A stretch of 64,000 nucleotides of DNA from an uncultured Pelagibacteraceae bacterium (GCA_902632875.1 CACPEI010000001.1:3886-67885), one strand, 5' to 3'; counted from the stretch's first letter, positions 8,954-19,157 are shown. Program-made: numbers and translations. The notes: generated by a model from the sequence alone, not told the origin.

Positions 8954-11236
8954 ATGAAAAAAACAAAAGTTGATCATTACACAGATAAAGAAGCTTTAGA
9001 ATTTCATAGCCATAAAAAACCTGGGAAGATTGAGATTTCATCTTCAAAAAATATGACAACAAAAAGGGATCTCGCATTGGCATATTCACCTGGCGTGGCA
9101 GCACCGGTCAAAGCAATAAGTGAAAATCCCGAAGCTGCATTTGATTATACAAGTAAAGGTAACCTTGTTGCTGTAATAAGCAATGGATCAGCTATTTTGG
9201 GAATGGGAAACCTTGGTGCTTTAGCATCAAAACCAGTAATGGAGGGTAAAGCAGTTTTATTTAAAAGATTTGCAGATATAGACTCTATTGATCTCGAAAT
9301 TGATGCCTCTGACCCAAAAGAAATAATTAATAGTATTAAAAACTTTGCACCAAGTTTTGGAGGTATAAATCTTGAAGATATTGCTGCACCTGACTGTTTT
9401 ATAATAGAGGAAAAACTTAAAGAAATTTTAGACATTCCAGTTTTCCATGATGACCAGCATGGAACTGCAATAATCACAACTGCAGCTTTAATAAATGCTT
9501 TGGATATTACAAAAAAAAAAATAAATGAGATTAAAGTTGTTATAAATGGAGCTGGAGCTTCAGCCATGGCGTGTGCTAATTTATTTAAAAACAGTGGAGT
9601 GCTTCAGGAAAATTTAACAATGGTTGATCGTAAAGGAGTAATTTATGAGGGCCGAGAAAATCTAAATCAATGGAAATCTGCTTTCGCTATTAAGACATCA
9701 ACACGAGTATTAAGTGATGCAATTGAAAGCGCTGATGTATTTTTGGGTCTCTCCGTTAAAGGAGCATTAACAAAAGATATGGTAAAAAAAATGGCAAAAA
9801 ATCCAATAATTTTTGCCTGTGCAAACCCTGATCCAGAAATCACTCCTGAAGAAATTGAAGAAGTGAGAAATGATGCAATTATTGCAACAGGAAGATCAGA
9901 TTATCCCAACCAAGTGAATAATCTTATTGGTTTTCCTTATATATTCAGGGGTGCTCTTGATGTGAGGTCAAAAACAATTAATGAAGAAATGAAAGTTGCT
10001 GCAGCACACGCGATTGCTAACTTAGCAAAAGAGGATGTGCCTGATGAAGTAGTTGCAGCAATGGGTGGAGAAAGACCTCATTATGGAAAAGACTACATAA
10101 TACCTTCTACATTTGATCCCAGACTAATAAGTGTTATTCCTGCGGCAGTAGCCAAAGCAGCTATGAGGACTGGCGTAGCGAGAATAAAGATTGATAATTT
10201 TGATACATATAAAGACCAACTAAAGCAAAGATTAGATCCAACAGTAACAATCATGCAGGGTATAAACGATTATATTAAGAAAAATCCAAAAAAAGTTATT
10301 TTTGCAGATGGTGAAGATGAAAATATGCTTAAAGCAGCTATTGCTTTTAAAAATTCTAAATTAGGAACTCCTATTCTTATTGGAAAAGAAGAAAAGATTA
10401 AGGAACAAATTAAAAAAATTGGTTACAATGAAAACTTTGATATCAAAATTGTAAACTCCAAAGATAATCCGAGTAGACAAAAATATACGAAATATCTATT
10501 TAAAAAACTTCAAAGAGAAAAAGGTATGCTTGAGTGGGATTGTGATAGACTGGTTAAAAATGACAGGGTAATTTGGGCATCTTGTATGGTTGCTTGTGAA
10601 GATGCAGATGCAATGGTAACAGGAAATACCAGACGATATTCTTCATCGCTAGAAAAAATAGTAAAAGTCGTAGATCCAAGACCTGGTGAAATAATGTTTG
10701 GTTTAAATCTAGTAGTCAACAGGGGAAAAACAATCTTTATTTGCGACACTTCTGTAATCGAGTACCCTGATGCAAATCAGCTTGCTGATATGGCAACTTC
10801 CGCAGCAAGAGTTGTGAGACTTTTTGGTTTTGACCCTAAAGTTGCTTTTTTATCTCATTCAACTTTTGGTGAGCCAGCAACAGATAGAACTAAAAGAATT
10901 AGTGATGCAGTAAAAATTTTAAAGGAGAAAAAAGTTAATTTCAAATTTGATGGTGAAATGCAGCCAGATGTTGCTCTAGAAGAAATTTACAAAGATTTGT
11001 ATCCCTTCTCCGAAATAGTTGGAAATTCAAATGTTTTGATAATGCCTAGTCAACATAGTGCAGCTATTTCATATAAAATGATTAAATCTATGAGTAGAGC
11101 AAAAGTAATAGGCCCTTTACTTATCGGTTTGGGATTACCGATTGAAATTGCACCTTTGAGAAGTTCGACTTCAGAAATTTTAAATTTAGCATCTATTGCA
11201 GCTTATTCTGCTGACGTTATTGATTATAAAAAATAA
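8954..11236 (+). CDS. maeB: NADP-dependent malic enzyme with phosphotransacetylase-like domain
   Basis: Oxidative decarboxylation of malate to pyruvate, linking the TCA cycle to pyruvate and acetyl-CoA. Residues about 1-430 are the malic enzyme part (AYSPGVAAPV near the start, FHDDQHGTA, and a Rossmann segment VVINGAGASAMA). Residues about 440-760 are a phosphotransacetylase-like domain (RDG- and PGE-type motifs, ending near the PLLIGLGLPIEI strand). This fusion of about 760 residues is the usual MaeB architecture; its PTA part is generally regulatory rather than catalytic. No riboswitch-like leader is possible in the 50-base upstream gap. Confidence 0.95.
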   Translation: MKKTKVDHYTDKEALEFHSHKKPGKIEISSSKNMTTKRDLALAYSPGVAAPVKAISENPEAAFDYTSKGNLVAVISNGSAILGMGNLGALASKPVMEGKAVLFKRFADIDSIDLEIDASDPKEIINSIKNFAPSFGGINLEDIAAPDCFIIEEKLKEILDIPVFHDDQHGTAIITTAALINALDITKKKINEIKVVINGAGASAMACANLFKNSGVLQENLTMVDRKGVIYEGRENLNQWKSAFAIKTSTRVLSDAIESADVFLGLSVKGALTKDMVKKMAKNPIIFACANPDPEITPEEIEEVRNDAIIATGRSDYPNQVNNLIGFPYIFRGALDVRSKTINEEMKVAAAHAIANLAKEDVPDEVVAAMGGERPHYGKDYIIPSTFDPRLISVIPAAVAKAAMRTGVARIKIDNFDTYKDQLKQRLDPTVTIMQGINDYIKKNPKKVIFADGEDENMLKAAIAFKNSKLGTPILIGKEEKIKEQIKKIGYNENFDIKIVNSKDNPSRQKYTKYLFKKLQREKGMLEWDCDRLVKNDRVIWASCMVACEDADAMVTGNTRRYSSSLEKIVKVVDPRPGEIMFGLNLVVNRGKTIFICDTSVIEYPDANQLADMATSAARVVRLFGFDPKVAFLSHSTFGEPATDRTKRISDAVKILKEKKVNFKFDGEMQPDVALEEIYKDLYPFSEIVGNSNVLIMPSQHSAAISYKMIKSMSRAKVIGPLLIGLGLPIEIAPLRSSTSEILNLASIAAYSADVIDYKK

Positions 11237-11237
11237 T

Positions 11238-11831
11238 TTAATTTTTTTGTATCCGCAAATCCTCAACTAATAAAATACTAGCAATAATATTTTCAACATC
11301 TGGTATTTCTCTTGCTTCTTCAAGCACAAGATCTCTCTCATCAGATGTGATAGCGATTCCATAAATATAAATCTTTTTTTTGTAAGTATCGATTTGATAA
11401 TTCGTTGCTTTAATATTTTTATTTATTATAAGAGCTGTTCTTAGCTGCGATGTAATCAAAATGTCTTTTGCAGATTGCTGAAAGTTAAATTTTTCTTTAA
11501 CTTTTATATCGTTTCTCACAGATCTAACACCCTCTATTTCCCACGCTAATTTTGTTAACTTTAATTTTTCCTCAGGGTTATCCACTTTGCCCGTCAAAAA
11601 AATCCTACCATCTAATACTTTTGAATTAACAGATAAAATATAACTCTTATCTAACAAAACGATTTTTGTTGATAATTTTTTTTGCATAATAGAGTCATCG
11701 ATTTGAGTACCTACAGATCTTGGATCAAAAGCAACACTAACGCCGGTTCCAAAAATACCCTTAGATGAAACACCAGCACATCCAAATAATAATAAAGATA
11801 AACAAAGTATTAATATAATTCTATTTTTCAT
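11238..11831 (-). CDS. BON-domain outer-membrane-type lipoprotein
   Basis: It has a lipoprotein signal peptide with lipobox LFGC (Cys18), then two BON domains (about 45-115 and 120-190) with the GxxxLxGxV-type pattern (LDGRIFLTGKV; KKIYIYGIAI). Such proteins (OsmY/DolP-like) associate with the envelope and help membrane integrity. It overlaps rsmI by 11 bases on the same strand. In alphaproteobacteria a BON lipoprotein commonly follows rsmI and yraN; yraN is missing here. Confidence 0.85.
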   Translation of the reverse strand: MKNRIILILCLSLLLFGCAGVSSKGIFGTGVSVAFDPRSVGTQIDDSIMQKKLSTKIVLLDKSYILSVNSKVLDGRIFLTGKVDNPEEKLKLTKLAWEIEGVRSVRNDIKVKEKFNFQQSAKDILITSQLRTALIINKNIKATNYQIDTYKKKIYIYGIAITSDERDLVLEEAREIPDVENIIASILLVEDLRIQKN

Positions 11832-12687
11832 TTTTTATTTTTAAACAATAATTGTAAACTTCTTTTTTAGAAATTTTACTATTTTTGCTTATAATTTCCG
11901 AGATTTCTTTTGTAGTAAATTTATTTATCATTTTACCTATCATATACTTATCTGATTCAGATAAAAAATGTGAGCTTTTTTCTTTTATTTTTTTTTCTGA
12001 TAGCACTAATGTAAGTTCACCTTTTAATTCAAAATTAGTTTCGTCAATATTATTTATCTCAGCGCGTATATATTGTTCATAATATTTTGTCATCTCTTTA
12101 CAAATTACAATTTGTCGATTTGGAAAATACTTTTTTAAAAATGGTATAATTCTTTTGAATTTTTTAGAGGATATAAAAAATATAATTGATATATCCAAAT
12201 TAGATAAAACACTCATATCTTTAGCAATCGTTCCTTTGTTTTCGGGAAAAAATCCATAAAAGAAAAATTTTCCAACAAAACCACTAATTGAAGCTGCTAA
12301 AGAAACTGAAGATGCACCCGGCAAGGGAATAACATTAATCTTATTTTTTATGCATTCACTGATAAGAATATTTCCTGGATCAGAAATTGTTGGAGTTCCA
12401 GCGTCACAAATCAAGGAGACCACGGATCCCTTGTTAAGAATGTTTAGGAATTTTAATAAGTTTTTTTTCTCATTAAACTTATGATTGGTTAATAGTTTTG
12501 ATTTAATTGCGTACTTATCTAATAAGACGTTTGATATTCGAGTATCCTCACATAAAATGTAGTCAGATTTTTTTAGAATATCAATTGCTCTTAAGGTAAT
12601 ATCACCCATATTCCCTAATGGTGTTGGGACTAAATAAAGCCCTTTTTTAGTTTTATTATTATTGTAGAATTTAAAACCCATGGGCAT
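11821..12687 (-). CDS. rsmI: 16S rRNA (cytidine1402-2'-O)-methyltransferase RsmI
   Basis: RsmI 2'-O-methylates C1402 of 16S rRNA. LYLVPTPLGNMGDITLRA near residue 17, the CEDTR strand and LICDAGTPTISDPG are diagnostic of the SAM-dependent tetrapyrrole-methylase fold used here. The length of 288 is normal. The start may be Met3 (12681). It is divergent from the LpoA-like gene with only 32 bases between starts, the arrangement usual in alphaproteobacteria. Confidence 0.95.
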   Translation of the reverse strand: MPMGFKFYNNNKTKKGLYLVPTPLGNMGDITLRAIDILKKSDYILCEDTRISNVLLDKYAIKSKLLTNHKFNEKKNLLKFLNILNKGSVVSLICDAGTPTISDPGNILISECIKNKINVIPLPGASSVSLAASISGFVGKFFFYGFFPENKGTIAKDMSVLSNLDISIIFFISSKKFKRIIPFLKKYFPNRQIVICKEMTKYYEQYIRAEINNIDETNFELKGELTLVLSEKKIKEKSSHFLSESDKYMIGKMINKFTTKEISEIISKNSKISKKEVYNYCLKIKNEK

Positions 12688-12719
12688 AATTTTTAATAAA
12701 ATAATACACTATCACTAAA

Positions 12720-13874
12720 ATGTTTAAATATTTTAAAATTTTACTTATCACTTTCATTTTTTTAACAAAATTTAACTCATTAGCTTTTTCTGAGGATCAA
12801 CAAATTAAAATTGGGTTATTAGTGCCAATGACTGGTGAAAATAAAAGTCTTGGTCAACAATTAATAAAATCTGCCAGAATCGCATTAAAAGATATTGGCT
12901 CAAATAAACTAGAACTTTATCCAAAAGATAGTGGATCTGATGCTAATCAAAGTTTGAAGTCTGCATTAGAACTCAAAGACATGGGAATAAACATTATTTT
13001 AGGACCTGTATTTTATGAAAGTTTAACTAATTTAGATAAAATAAAAGATGTAATTTTTATCTCTTTTACAAATAAAACTAAAAATATTCCTGATAATATT
13101 ATCAGTAGTGGTATCAACGCAACTTCACAATTAAACACAATAAAAAAGTTTATTAAATCTAATGAAATTAATAAAACTATATTTCTCACTCCAAAGATTG
13201 GATATGAAATTGAAATTAAGGATGCAATTAAAAAATCTAAATTAGATATATTAAAACATTATATTTATGATACTGAGCCTACAAAACTCACAGCACAAAT
13301 TGAAAAAATAACAAATTATAAAATTAGAAAACAAAATTTATTGGATGAAATTAAAAGAGTAGAAAATTCAGATCTTCCAGATAAAGATATGCAATTAAAA
13401 AAGCTAGAAAAAAAATACACCATAGGAAATGTAAAATTTGACTCTGTTATTATTTCAGACTTCGATCAAAGCTTAAAGAGTGTGATTACTTCACTTTTAT
13501 ATACTGATGTTTCTCCAAAGGATAAATATATAATATCTTTCAATCAATGGTTTGATAAAAGCATTTTAGAAGAAACAAGCATACAGCCAATTTTCTATCC
13601 ATCGATAAATAAAAAAAACCTAGAGGATTTTGAAATCAAATATTATAAGGAATTTAAAGAACAACCAAGTTATTTAGCATTATTAAATTACGATCTGGTA
13701 GGCCTAATATATTATTTAACGATTAAAAATGGTCTTACAGATATAAAAAAATTATTTCAGAAAGAAACATCCTTTAAAGGAAAAATTGGTATTTTTGACA
13801 TAGAAAATAATAAAATTAACCACAGATTAAATTTTTACAAAATTGATAATGGTGAAATTAAAAAAATTTTTTAA
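12720..13874 (+). CDS. LpoA-like penicillin-binding-protein activator (periplasmic binding fold)
   Basis: A secreted protein (signal peptide about 1-25 ending near SLAFSEDQQ) with a type I periplasmic-binding fold (KIGLLVPMTGENKSLGQQLIKSARIALKD). Its position divergent from rsmI is where alphaproteobacteria carry the penicillin-binding-protein activator (LpoA C-terminal-like) gene. A branched-chain amino-acid binding protein is the alternative, but no ABC transporter genes are nearby. It ends 17 bases inside the convergent rdgB gene. Confidence 0.75.
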   Translation: MFKYFKILLITFIFLTKFNSLAFSEDQQIKIGLLVPMTGENKSLGQQLIKSARIALKDIGSNKLELYPKDSGSDANQSLKSALELKDMGINIILGPVFYESLTNLDKIKDVIFISFTNKTKNIPDNIISSGINATSQLNTIKKFIKSNEINKTIFLTPKIGYEIEIKDAIKKSKLDILKHYIYDTEPTKLTAQIEKITNYKIRKQNLLDEIKRVENSDLPDKDMQLKKLEKKYTIGNVKFDSVIISDFDQSLKSVITSLLYTDVSPKDKYIISFNQWFDKSILEETSIQPIFYPSINKKNLEDFEIKYYKEFKEQPSYLALLNYDLVGLIYYLTIKNGLTDIKKLFQKETSFKGKIGIFDIENNKINHRLNFYKIDNGEIKKIF

Positions 13875-14460
13875 TTTTCTTAAAAGCTTTATACCTGTGA
13901 TCTAATTTATACTTTCTTGCAGGTTTCATTTGACCAAAAGTTAAATTGCTTTGGTTAGGAATAAAAATTGGATCATATCCAAAACCATTTAAACCTTTGG
14001 GTTCTTTTGAAATTGTACCCTCAACTTTACCAATTACACATGCTATCTTTTTTTTTAAATTACAAATTGACAGAGCACAAATAAAACGTGCTTTTATTTT
14101 TTTTTCCTTCCAGCTTTTATCTTTTTTATCTAATTCTTTATAAACTCTTTTGATGGCTTTAGTAAAATCACCTTTTGTACCTCCCCATCTTGCAGATTTT
14201 ACACCAGGCCTTTTGTTTAAAACATCTATCTCTAATCCAGAGTCATCTGCTAAGCAAATTAAATTAGATTTTTTAGAAAAATACTTAGACTTTATTAAAG
14301 AATTTTGTTTGAAAGTTTTGCCTGTCTCTCTCGGGCTTTTTAAGTTAAATTTTGACGTCGGAAATGTTTTAATTTTTTTGGGTAATAAATTCCTTATTTC
14401 TCTCAATTTTCCCTTATTATTTGTGCCTATTAAGAGTTTCTTAATTTTTTTTTTAAACAT
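13858..14460 (-). CDS. rdgB: dITP/XTP pyrophosphatase (RdgB/HAM1)
   Basis: It hydrolyses non-canonical purine nucleoside triphosphates (dITP, XTP), keeping them out of DNA. The N-terminal TNNKGKLREIRNLL motif and the ADDSGLEIDVLNKRPGV core are diagnostic, and GFGYDPIFIP follows. It has 200 residues. It is divergent from grpE with a 36-base gap. In alphaproteobacteria rdgB normally accompanies rph, hemW, hrcA and grpE; rph and hrcA are absent here. Confidence 0.95.
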   Translation of the reverse strand: MFKKKIKKLLIGTNNKGKLREIRNLLPKKIKTFPTSKFNLKSPRETGKTFKQNSLIKSKYFSKKSNLICLADDSGLEIDVLNKRPGVKSARWGGTKGDFTKAIKRVYKELDKKDKSWKEKKIKARFICALSICNLKKKIACVIGKVEGTISKEPKGLNGFGYDPIFIPNQSNLTFGQMKPARKYKLDHRYKAFKKIKKFF

Positions 14461-14488
14461 CTAGAAATTTTTAATTTTCTTACCATAT
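14461..14488 (+). promoter_or_regulatory. Putative RpoH (heat-shock) promoter of grpE
   Basis: CTAGAA (14461-14466) and CCATAT (14483-14488) are separated by 16 bases. This fits the alphaproteobacterial RpoH pattern CTTGAA-N16/17-CNATNT with one -35 mismatch. The same elements with the same spacing occur before dnaK and hslV. Only 8 bases separate the -10 from the grpE ATG, so the transcript would be leaderless or nearly so. This is inference from pattern matching. Confidence 0.45.
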
Positions 14489-14496
14489 AACAACAT

Positions 14497-15144
14497 ATGG
14501 AAAATAAAGAAAACCCAAACTTAGACAAAAATGATATTAATCAGGATACAAGTCAGGCATCTGAAAAACAGCTAGATGATGAAAATTTAGAAGCCAAAAA
14601 AGATACAGAAGAGCAGAAAGAAGAGAAAACTCCAGAGGAAAAAATTTTAGAGCTTGAGGATAAAATTACTAGGACTTTTGCTGAAATGGAAAATCAAAGA
14701 AGGAGATATGAAAAAGAAAAAGACGAGGCTTTTGAATATGGTGGTTTTGTTTTTGCAAAAGAAGCTCTAGCTTTAATAGATAACCTTGAGAGGTCAAAAC
14801 AAATTTTAAAAAATGATGTTGCATTAAAAGATACTGAGGCTTTAAAAAAGACTTTAGAACATTTCGATATTATCAATAAAGATTTATTATCAATTTTTTC
14901 AAAAAATAATATCGAGCAAATTGAATGTCTAAATAAAAAACTAGATCCAAATTTGCATCAAGCAATGTTAGAGATAGAAGATGATCACAAAGAATCTGGT
15001 ACAATTGTGCAAGAAATACAGAAAGGTTTTAAGATAAAAGATAGATTATTGAGACCCTCGCTTGTTGGTGTTTCAAAAAAATCTAACAATAAGGATAAAA
15101 AAGATGAGGAAAATAAAGAAAAATCTGATGGAAATAATGATTAG
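14497..15144 (+). CDS. grpE: GrpE nucleotide exchange factor of DnaK
   Basis: GrpE releases ADP from DnaK. The 215 residues show a very acidic, low-complexity N-terminal tail (about 1-45), a long coiled-coil helix (about 45-100), and the C-terminal beta region with PNLHQAMLEIEDD and a GFKIKDRLLRPSLVGVS signature. A lysine-rich, charged tail ends the protein. It is followed 54 bases later by dnaK; hrcA, often its partner, is not here. Confidence 0.96.
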   Translation: MENKENPNLDKNDINQDTSQASEKQLDDENLEAKKDTEEQKEEKTPEEKILELEDKITRTFAEMENQRRRYEKEKDEAFEYGGFVFAKEALALIDNLERSKQILKNDVALKDTEALKKTLEHFDIINKDLLSIFSKNNIEQIECLNKKLDPNLHQAMLEIEDDHKESGTIVQEIQKGFKIKDRLLRPSLVGVSKKSNNKDKKDEENKEKSDGNND

Positions 15145-15149
15145 TTCAA

Positions 15150-15177
15150 CTTGTAGAATTAAATTTAACACCTATAT
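15150..15177 (+). promoter_or_regulatory. Putative RpoH (heat-shock) promoter of dnaK
   Basis: CTTGTA (15150-15155) and CTATAT (15172-15177) are spaced 16 bases apart. Read another way, CTTG-N17-CCTATAT closely matches the heat-shock consensus described for alphaproteobacterial dnaK genes. A GGAGG lies directly after it (15178-15182), 16 bases from the ATG, which is far for a ribosome-binding site and probably upstream of the transcription start. It would let dnaKJ be transcribed separately from grpE. Confidence 0.55.
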
Positions 15178-15198
15178 GGAGGTTAATAGATAAAAAAT

Positions 15199-17124
15199 AT
15201 GAGCAAAATAATTGGTATAGATTTAGGAACAACGAACTCTTGTGTTGCTATTATGGAAGGTAGCCAGGCTAAAGTTTTAGAGAATGCTGAGGGTGCAAGA
15301 ACAACTCCTTCTGTTGTAGCTTTTACAGAAGAAAATGAAAAATTAATTGGTCAACCAGCCAAAAGGCAAGCCGTTACAAATCCAGAGAATACTATATTTG
15401 CAGTAAAAAGATTGATAGGAAGAAATTTTGAAGACTCAACTGTTAAAAAAGATATTGAAGCAGCGCCATTTAAAATTGTAAATTCAGAAAAAGGAGATGC
15501 GTGGATTGAGGCTAAAGGTGAAAAATATTCACCATCCCAAATCTCAGCTTTTATACTTCAAAAAATGAAAGAGACAGCTGAAAAATATTTAGGTCAAGCT
15601 GTTACAAAGGCAGTAATTACAGTTCCTGCATATTTTAATGATGCACAAAGACAAGCAACTAAGGATGCGGGTAAGATCGCTGGTTTAGAAGTTCTTAGAA
15701 TTATTAATGAACCTACTGCAGCATCGTTGGCATATGGTTTAGATAAAAAACAAAACAAAAAAATTGCAGTGTATGATTTGGGTGGTGGAACTTTTGATGT
15801 GTCTATACTTGAATTAGGTGATGGTGTATTTGAAGTTAAATCTACAAATGGTGATACTTTTTTAGGTGGTGAAGATTTTGATAATGCTATCGTGGAATAT
15901 TTAATTAATGAATTTAAAAAAGATAGTGGTATTGATTTAAAATCAGATAAATTAGCTTTACAAAGATTAAAGGAGGCTGCTGAAAAAGCAAAAATTGAGC
16001 TATCTGCAGCTGAACAAACAGATATAAACTTGCCTTTTATAACTGCTGATAAAACGGGTCCAAAACACATCAATCTTAAGATGACTAGAGCAAAACTTGA
16101 GGCGCTAGTTGAAGATTTAATAGCTAGAACAATTCCACCATGCAAGACTGCTCTAAAAGACGCTGGAATTTCAGCAAGCGATGTTGATGAAGTGGTAATG
16201 GTTGGTGGTATGACTAGAATGCCAAAAGTTATCGATGAGGTAAAAAATTTCTTTGGTAAAGAGCCAAATAAAAGTGTTAACCCAGACGAAGTTGTTGCAA
16301 TGGGAGCAGCTATTCAGGCTGGAGTATTACAAGGTGATGTAAAAGATGTTCTGTTATTAGATGTAACTCCATTGTCTTTAGGAATTGAAACTTTAGGAGG
16401 AGTATCGACAAAACTGATTGATAAAAATACAACTATACCAACAAAAAAAAGTCAGGTTTTTTCTACCGCTGAAGATAACCAACCAGCTGTTTCTATAAGA
16501 GTTCTTCAAGGGGAAAGAGAAATGGCAACTGACAACAAATTATTAGGTAACTTTGAGCTAGTTGGTATTGCACCAGCTCCAAGAGGTGTGCCACAAATTG
16601 AGGTTACTTTTGATATTGATGCAAATGGAATTGTTAATGTTTCAGCAAAAGATAAAGGGACCGGCAAAGAGCAGAAAATTCAAATTCAAGCTTCAGGTGG
16701 TTTAAGCGACGAGGAGATCGAGAAAATGGTCAAAGACGCAGAAGCTAATAAAGAAGCTGACAAAAAGAAAAGAGAGTCGGTTGATGTAAGAAATCAAGCT
16801 GATACCTTAATTCATTCAACAGAAAAAAACCTTAAAGAGCATGGATCAAAAATTTCAGATGCAGAGAAAAAAGCAATTGAAGACGGATCTAGTGCTTTAA
16901 AAGAGTCTTTAAAAGGTGAAGATACAGACGATATTAAGAAAAAAACTGAAGCTCTGGTCCAGGCTTCAATGAAACTTGGCGAGGCAATTTATAAATCACA
17001 ACAAAGCACTAAACCTGACTCTAAAAAAGATGAAGGTAATGATGAAAAAGGAAAAAAAGACGATAATGTTGTCGATGCGGATTTTGAGGAAGTAAAAGAC
17101 GAAAATAAAGAAAAAAGCGCTTAA
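15199..17124 (+). CDS. dnaK: Hsp70 chaperone DnaK
   Basis: ATP-driven chaperone. The Hsp70 signatures are all present: [17 protein letters not shown] near the start, [17 protein letters not shown], and [17 protein letters not shown], then the [14 protein letters not shown] linker and substrate-binding beta domain, a helical lid and a charged tail. The length of 641 is standard. It sits between grpE and dnaJ, all on the plus strand. A 183-codon antisense reading frame inside it is a composition shadow, not a gene. Confidence 0.99.
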   Translation: MSKIIGIDLGTTNSCVAIMEGSQAKVLENAEGARTTPSVVAFTEENEKLIGQPAKRQAVTNPENTIFAVKRLIGRNFEDSTVKKDIEAAPFKIVNSEKGDAWIEAKGEKYSPSQISAFILQKMKETAEKYLGQAVTKAVITVPAYFNDAQRQATKDAGKIAGLEVLRIINEPTAASLAYGLDKKQNKKIAVYDLGGGTFDVSILELGDGVFEVKSTNGDTFLGGEDFDNAIVEYLINEFKKDSGIDLKSDKLALQRLKEAAEKAKIELSAAEQTDINLPFITADKTGPKHINLKMTRAKLEALVEDLIARTIPPCKTALKDAGISASDVDEVVMVGGMTRMPKVIDEVKNFFGKEPNKSVNPDEVVAMGAAIQAGVLQGDVKDVLLLDVTPLSLGIETLGGVSTKLIDKNTTIPTKKSQVFSTAEDNQPAVSIRVLQGEREMATDNKLLGNFELVGIAPAPRGVPQIEVTFDIDANGIVNVSAKDKGTGKEQKIQIQASGGLSDEEIEKMVKDAEANKEADKKKRESVDVRNQADTLIHSTEKNLKEHGSKISDAEKKAIEDGSSALKESLKGEDTDDIKKKTEALVQASMKLGEAIYKSQQSTKPDSKKDEGNDEKGKKDDNVVDADFEEVKDENKEKSA

Positions 17125-17152
17125 CTGACATCTATCTGTCCAAGTTATATAC

Positions 17153-18292
17153 ATGGCAAAAAGAGATTATTATGATGTCTTGGGTGTTAACAAAAGCGCA
17201 AGCCCAGAAGAACTAAAGTCAGCCTATAGAAAACTAGCTGTAAAATATCATCCTGATAAAAATCCAGGTGACAAAGTTGCCGAAGATAAATTCAAAGAAG
17301 CTAGTGAAGCTTATGGTGTCCTTTCTGATAAATCAAAAAAAGAAAACTATGATAATTTTGGTCACGCTGCTTTTGAAAATGGCGGTGGTGGTCGAGGTGG
17401 TTTTGGGGGTTTTGGAGGTTTTAGCGGTGCTGATTTCTCTGATATTTTTGAGGATTTTTTTGGCGATTTCGGCGGTGGCGGAAGAAGAAGTTCTAGAGGA
17501 AGAAACTCAAATAATAGAGGCTCAGATTTAAGATATGATCTTTCTATAACATTAGAAGAAGCATATTCAGGAAAAAAACAAAATATACAATTTTCAACAT
17601 CTGAAAAATGTAATACCTGTAAAGGTAATGGATCAAAACCAGGATATAGTCCAGATAGATGTACATATTGTGGGGGAAATGGAAGAGTACGTTCTAATCA
17701 AGGATTTTTTACTGTACAACAAACATGTCCTCAATGTGCTGGAAGTGGTGAAGAAATTACTAACCCTTGTGCAGATTGTAGTGGACAAGGAAACAAACAA
17801 ACTTCTAAAAAAGTTTCTGTAACCATTCCAAAGGGTGTAGATGATGGAACCCGAATAAGACTTGCTGGAAAAGGTGAGGCTGGAACAAGAGGAGGTGCTA
17901 GCGGAGACTTGTATTTATTTATCAATGTTAAAAATCACGACTTATTCAAAAGATCAGATGTAAATCTTTTTTTTGAATTTCCAATTTCAATTGCAGATGC
18001 AGCTCTAGGAACAACAATTGAAATTCCAACAATTGATGGAAAAAAAGCTAAGATTAAAATTCCTGATGGCACTCAAGATGGTAAACAATTTAGATTAAAA
18101 GGAAAAGGAATGCCTTTCATGAGACGTGGAGATTATGGTGATTTATATGTGCAAGTCAAAACAGAAGTTCCAGTATATTTAAATAAAGAACAGAAAGAAT
18201 TATTAGAAAAATTCAGAAAAATTGAAAATGAAAAGTCCAATCCAACAATTAAAAAATTTTTTCAAAAAGCTAAAAGTTTCTGGAATAGTTAA
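17153..18292 (+). CDS. dnaJ: Hsp40 co-chaperone DnaJ
   Basis: DnaJ delivers substrates to DnaK and stimulates its ATPase. It has a J domain with HPD at 33-35, a glycine/phenylalanine-rich linker (about 75-115), and four zinc-binding CxxCxGxG repeats ([32 protein letters not shown]), followed by the two C-terminal beta domains. It has 379 residues. It lies 28 bases after dnaK with no separate promoter visible. Confidence 0.99.
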   Translation: MAKRDYYDVLGVNKSASPEELKSAYRKLAVKYHPDKNPGDKVAEDKFKEASEAYGVLSDKSKKENYDNFGHAAFENGGGGRGGFGGFGGFSGADFSDIFEDFFGDFGGGGRRSSRGRNSNNRGSDLRYDLSITLEEAYSGKKQNIQFSTSEKCNTCKGNGSKPGYSPDRCTYCGGNGRVRSNQGFFTVQQTCPQCAGSGEEITNPCADCSGQGNKQTSKKVSVTIPKGVDDGTRIRLAGKGEAGTRGGASGDLYLFINVKNHDLFKRSDVNLFFEFPISIADAALGTTIEIPTIDGKKAKIKIPDGTQDGKQFRLKGKGMPFMRRGDYGDLYVQVKTEVPVYLNKEQKELLEKFRKIENEKSNPTIKKFFQKAKSFWNS

Positions 18293-18312
18293 AAACGAAT
18301 TTAACTCTAAAT

Positions 18313-18341
18313 TTTAAAAAAATATTTATTTAGCCTATAAT
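18313..18341 (+). promoter_or_regulatory. Possible sigma70 promoter of dapB
   Basis: A perfect TATAAT at 18336-18341 lies 39 bases before the dapB ATG. The matching -35 (TTTAAA, 18313-18318, 17-base spacing) is weak. In DNA this AT-rich a TATAAT alone is not strong evidence; position after dnaJ and ahead of a new gene group is the main support. Confidence 0.35.
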
Positions 18342-18380
18342 ACTTGTCACTATTATGATAGCTTCTAATCTTATCTACAG

Positions 18381-19157
18381 ATGAGAAAAATTAATTTAGC
18401 TATAACTGGATGCATGGGCCGAATGGGTCAACAAATAATAAAATCAGCAAATTCAGATAAAGACTTCAACATATCTGCTCTCACAGAAAGTAGAGTAGTA
18501 AATAAAAAAATAAATCGAATAAAAATTGAAAATAATTCAGAAGTTTCCTTCAAGAAATCTGATTTGATAATAGATTTTACAGTTCCTAAATGTACTTTTG
18601 AGGTATTGAAGATTGCATCGAAATTGAAAAAAAGAGTTGTGATAGGAACAACAGGTTTTACAAAGAAAGAGGAAAATTTAATTAAAAAATTCTCAAAAAA
18701 AATACCTATTCTTAAAGCTGGAAACATGAGTTTAGGTATAAATCTTTTAATGTACCTAACAGAGATTGCCTCTAGTTCCCTTGGAAAAAATTTTAAAAGT
18801 AAAATATTTGAAATTCATCATAAACATAAAAAAGATTATCCTTCTGGAACCGCTTTAATGTTAGGCAAAGGAATCGCTGTTGGCAAAAATAAAAACTTTT
18901 ACAATTTAATTGGAAAAAAATATTTGAATAAAAAAAACTTCCCCTATGGAAATAAAATTAATTTTAATTCACTCAGAAGAGGTGAGATTATTGGTGAACA
19001 TGAAGTAAAATTTTCAAGTGGAAAAGAAATTATAACATTAAACCATGAGGCTTTTGATAGAGCTCTTTATTCAGAGGGTGCTTTATCTGCAGCAAAATGG
19101 TTAATGAATAAAAAGCCTGGTCTATATTCAATGAGAGATTTAATGAATTTCAGGTAA
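18381..19157 (+). CDS. dapB: 4-hydroxy-tetrahydrodipicolinate reductase
   Basis: DapB makes tetrahydrodipicolinate for lysine and meso-diaminopimelate synthesis. The NAD(P)-binding GCMGRMG is at 10-16, GTTGF in the core, and the substrate loop HHKHKKDYPSGTA is intact. It has 258 residues, slightly compact. It is preceded by an 88-base gap with a TATAAT at 18336-18341. The nth start codon overlaps its stop. Confidence 0.96.
   Translation: MRKINLAITGCMGRMGQQIIKSANSDKDFNISALTESRVVNKKINRIKIENNSEVSFKKSDLIIDFTVPKCTFEVLKIASKLKKRVVIGTTGFTKKEENLIKKFSKKIPILKAGNMSLGINLLMYLTEIASSSLGKNFKSKIFEIHHKHKKDYPSGTALMLGKGIAVGKNKNFYNLIGKKYLNKKNFPYGNKINFNSLRRGEIIGEHEVKFSSGKEIITLNHEAFDRALYSEGALSAAKWLMNKKPGLYSMRDLMNFR

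Noticed and set aside
9145..9567. 140-codon antisense frame inside maeB
   Set aside because: Shadow of the malic enzyme reading frame; hydrophobic composition follows from the opposite strand.
15594..16145. 183-codon antisense frame inside dnaK
   Set aside because: It is fully within a strongly conserved gene, serine/alanine-rich from codon complementarity, and has no recognisable domain.
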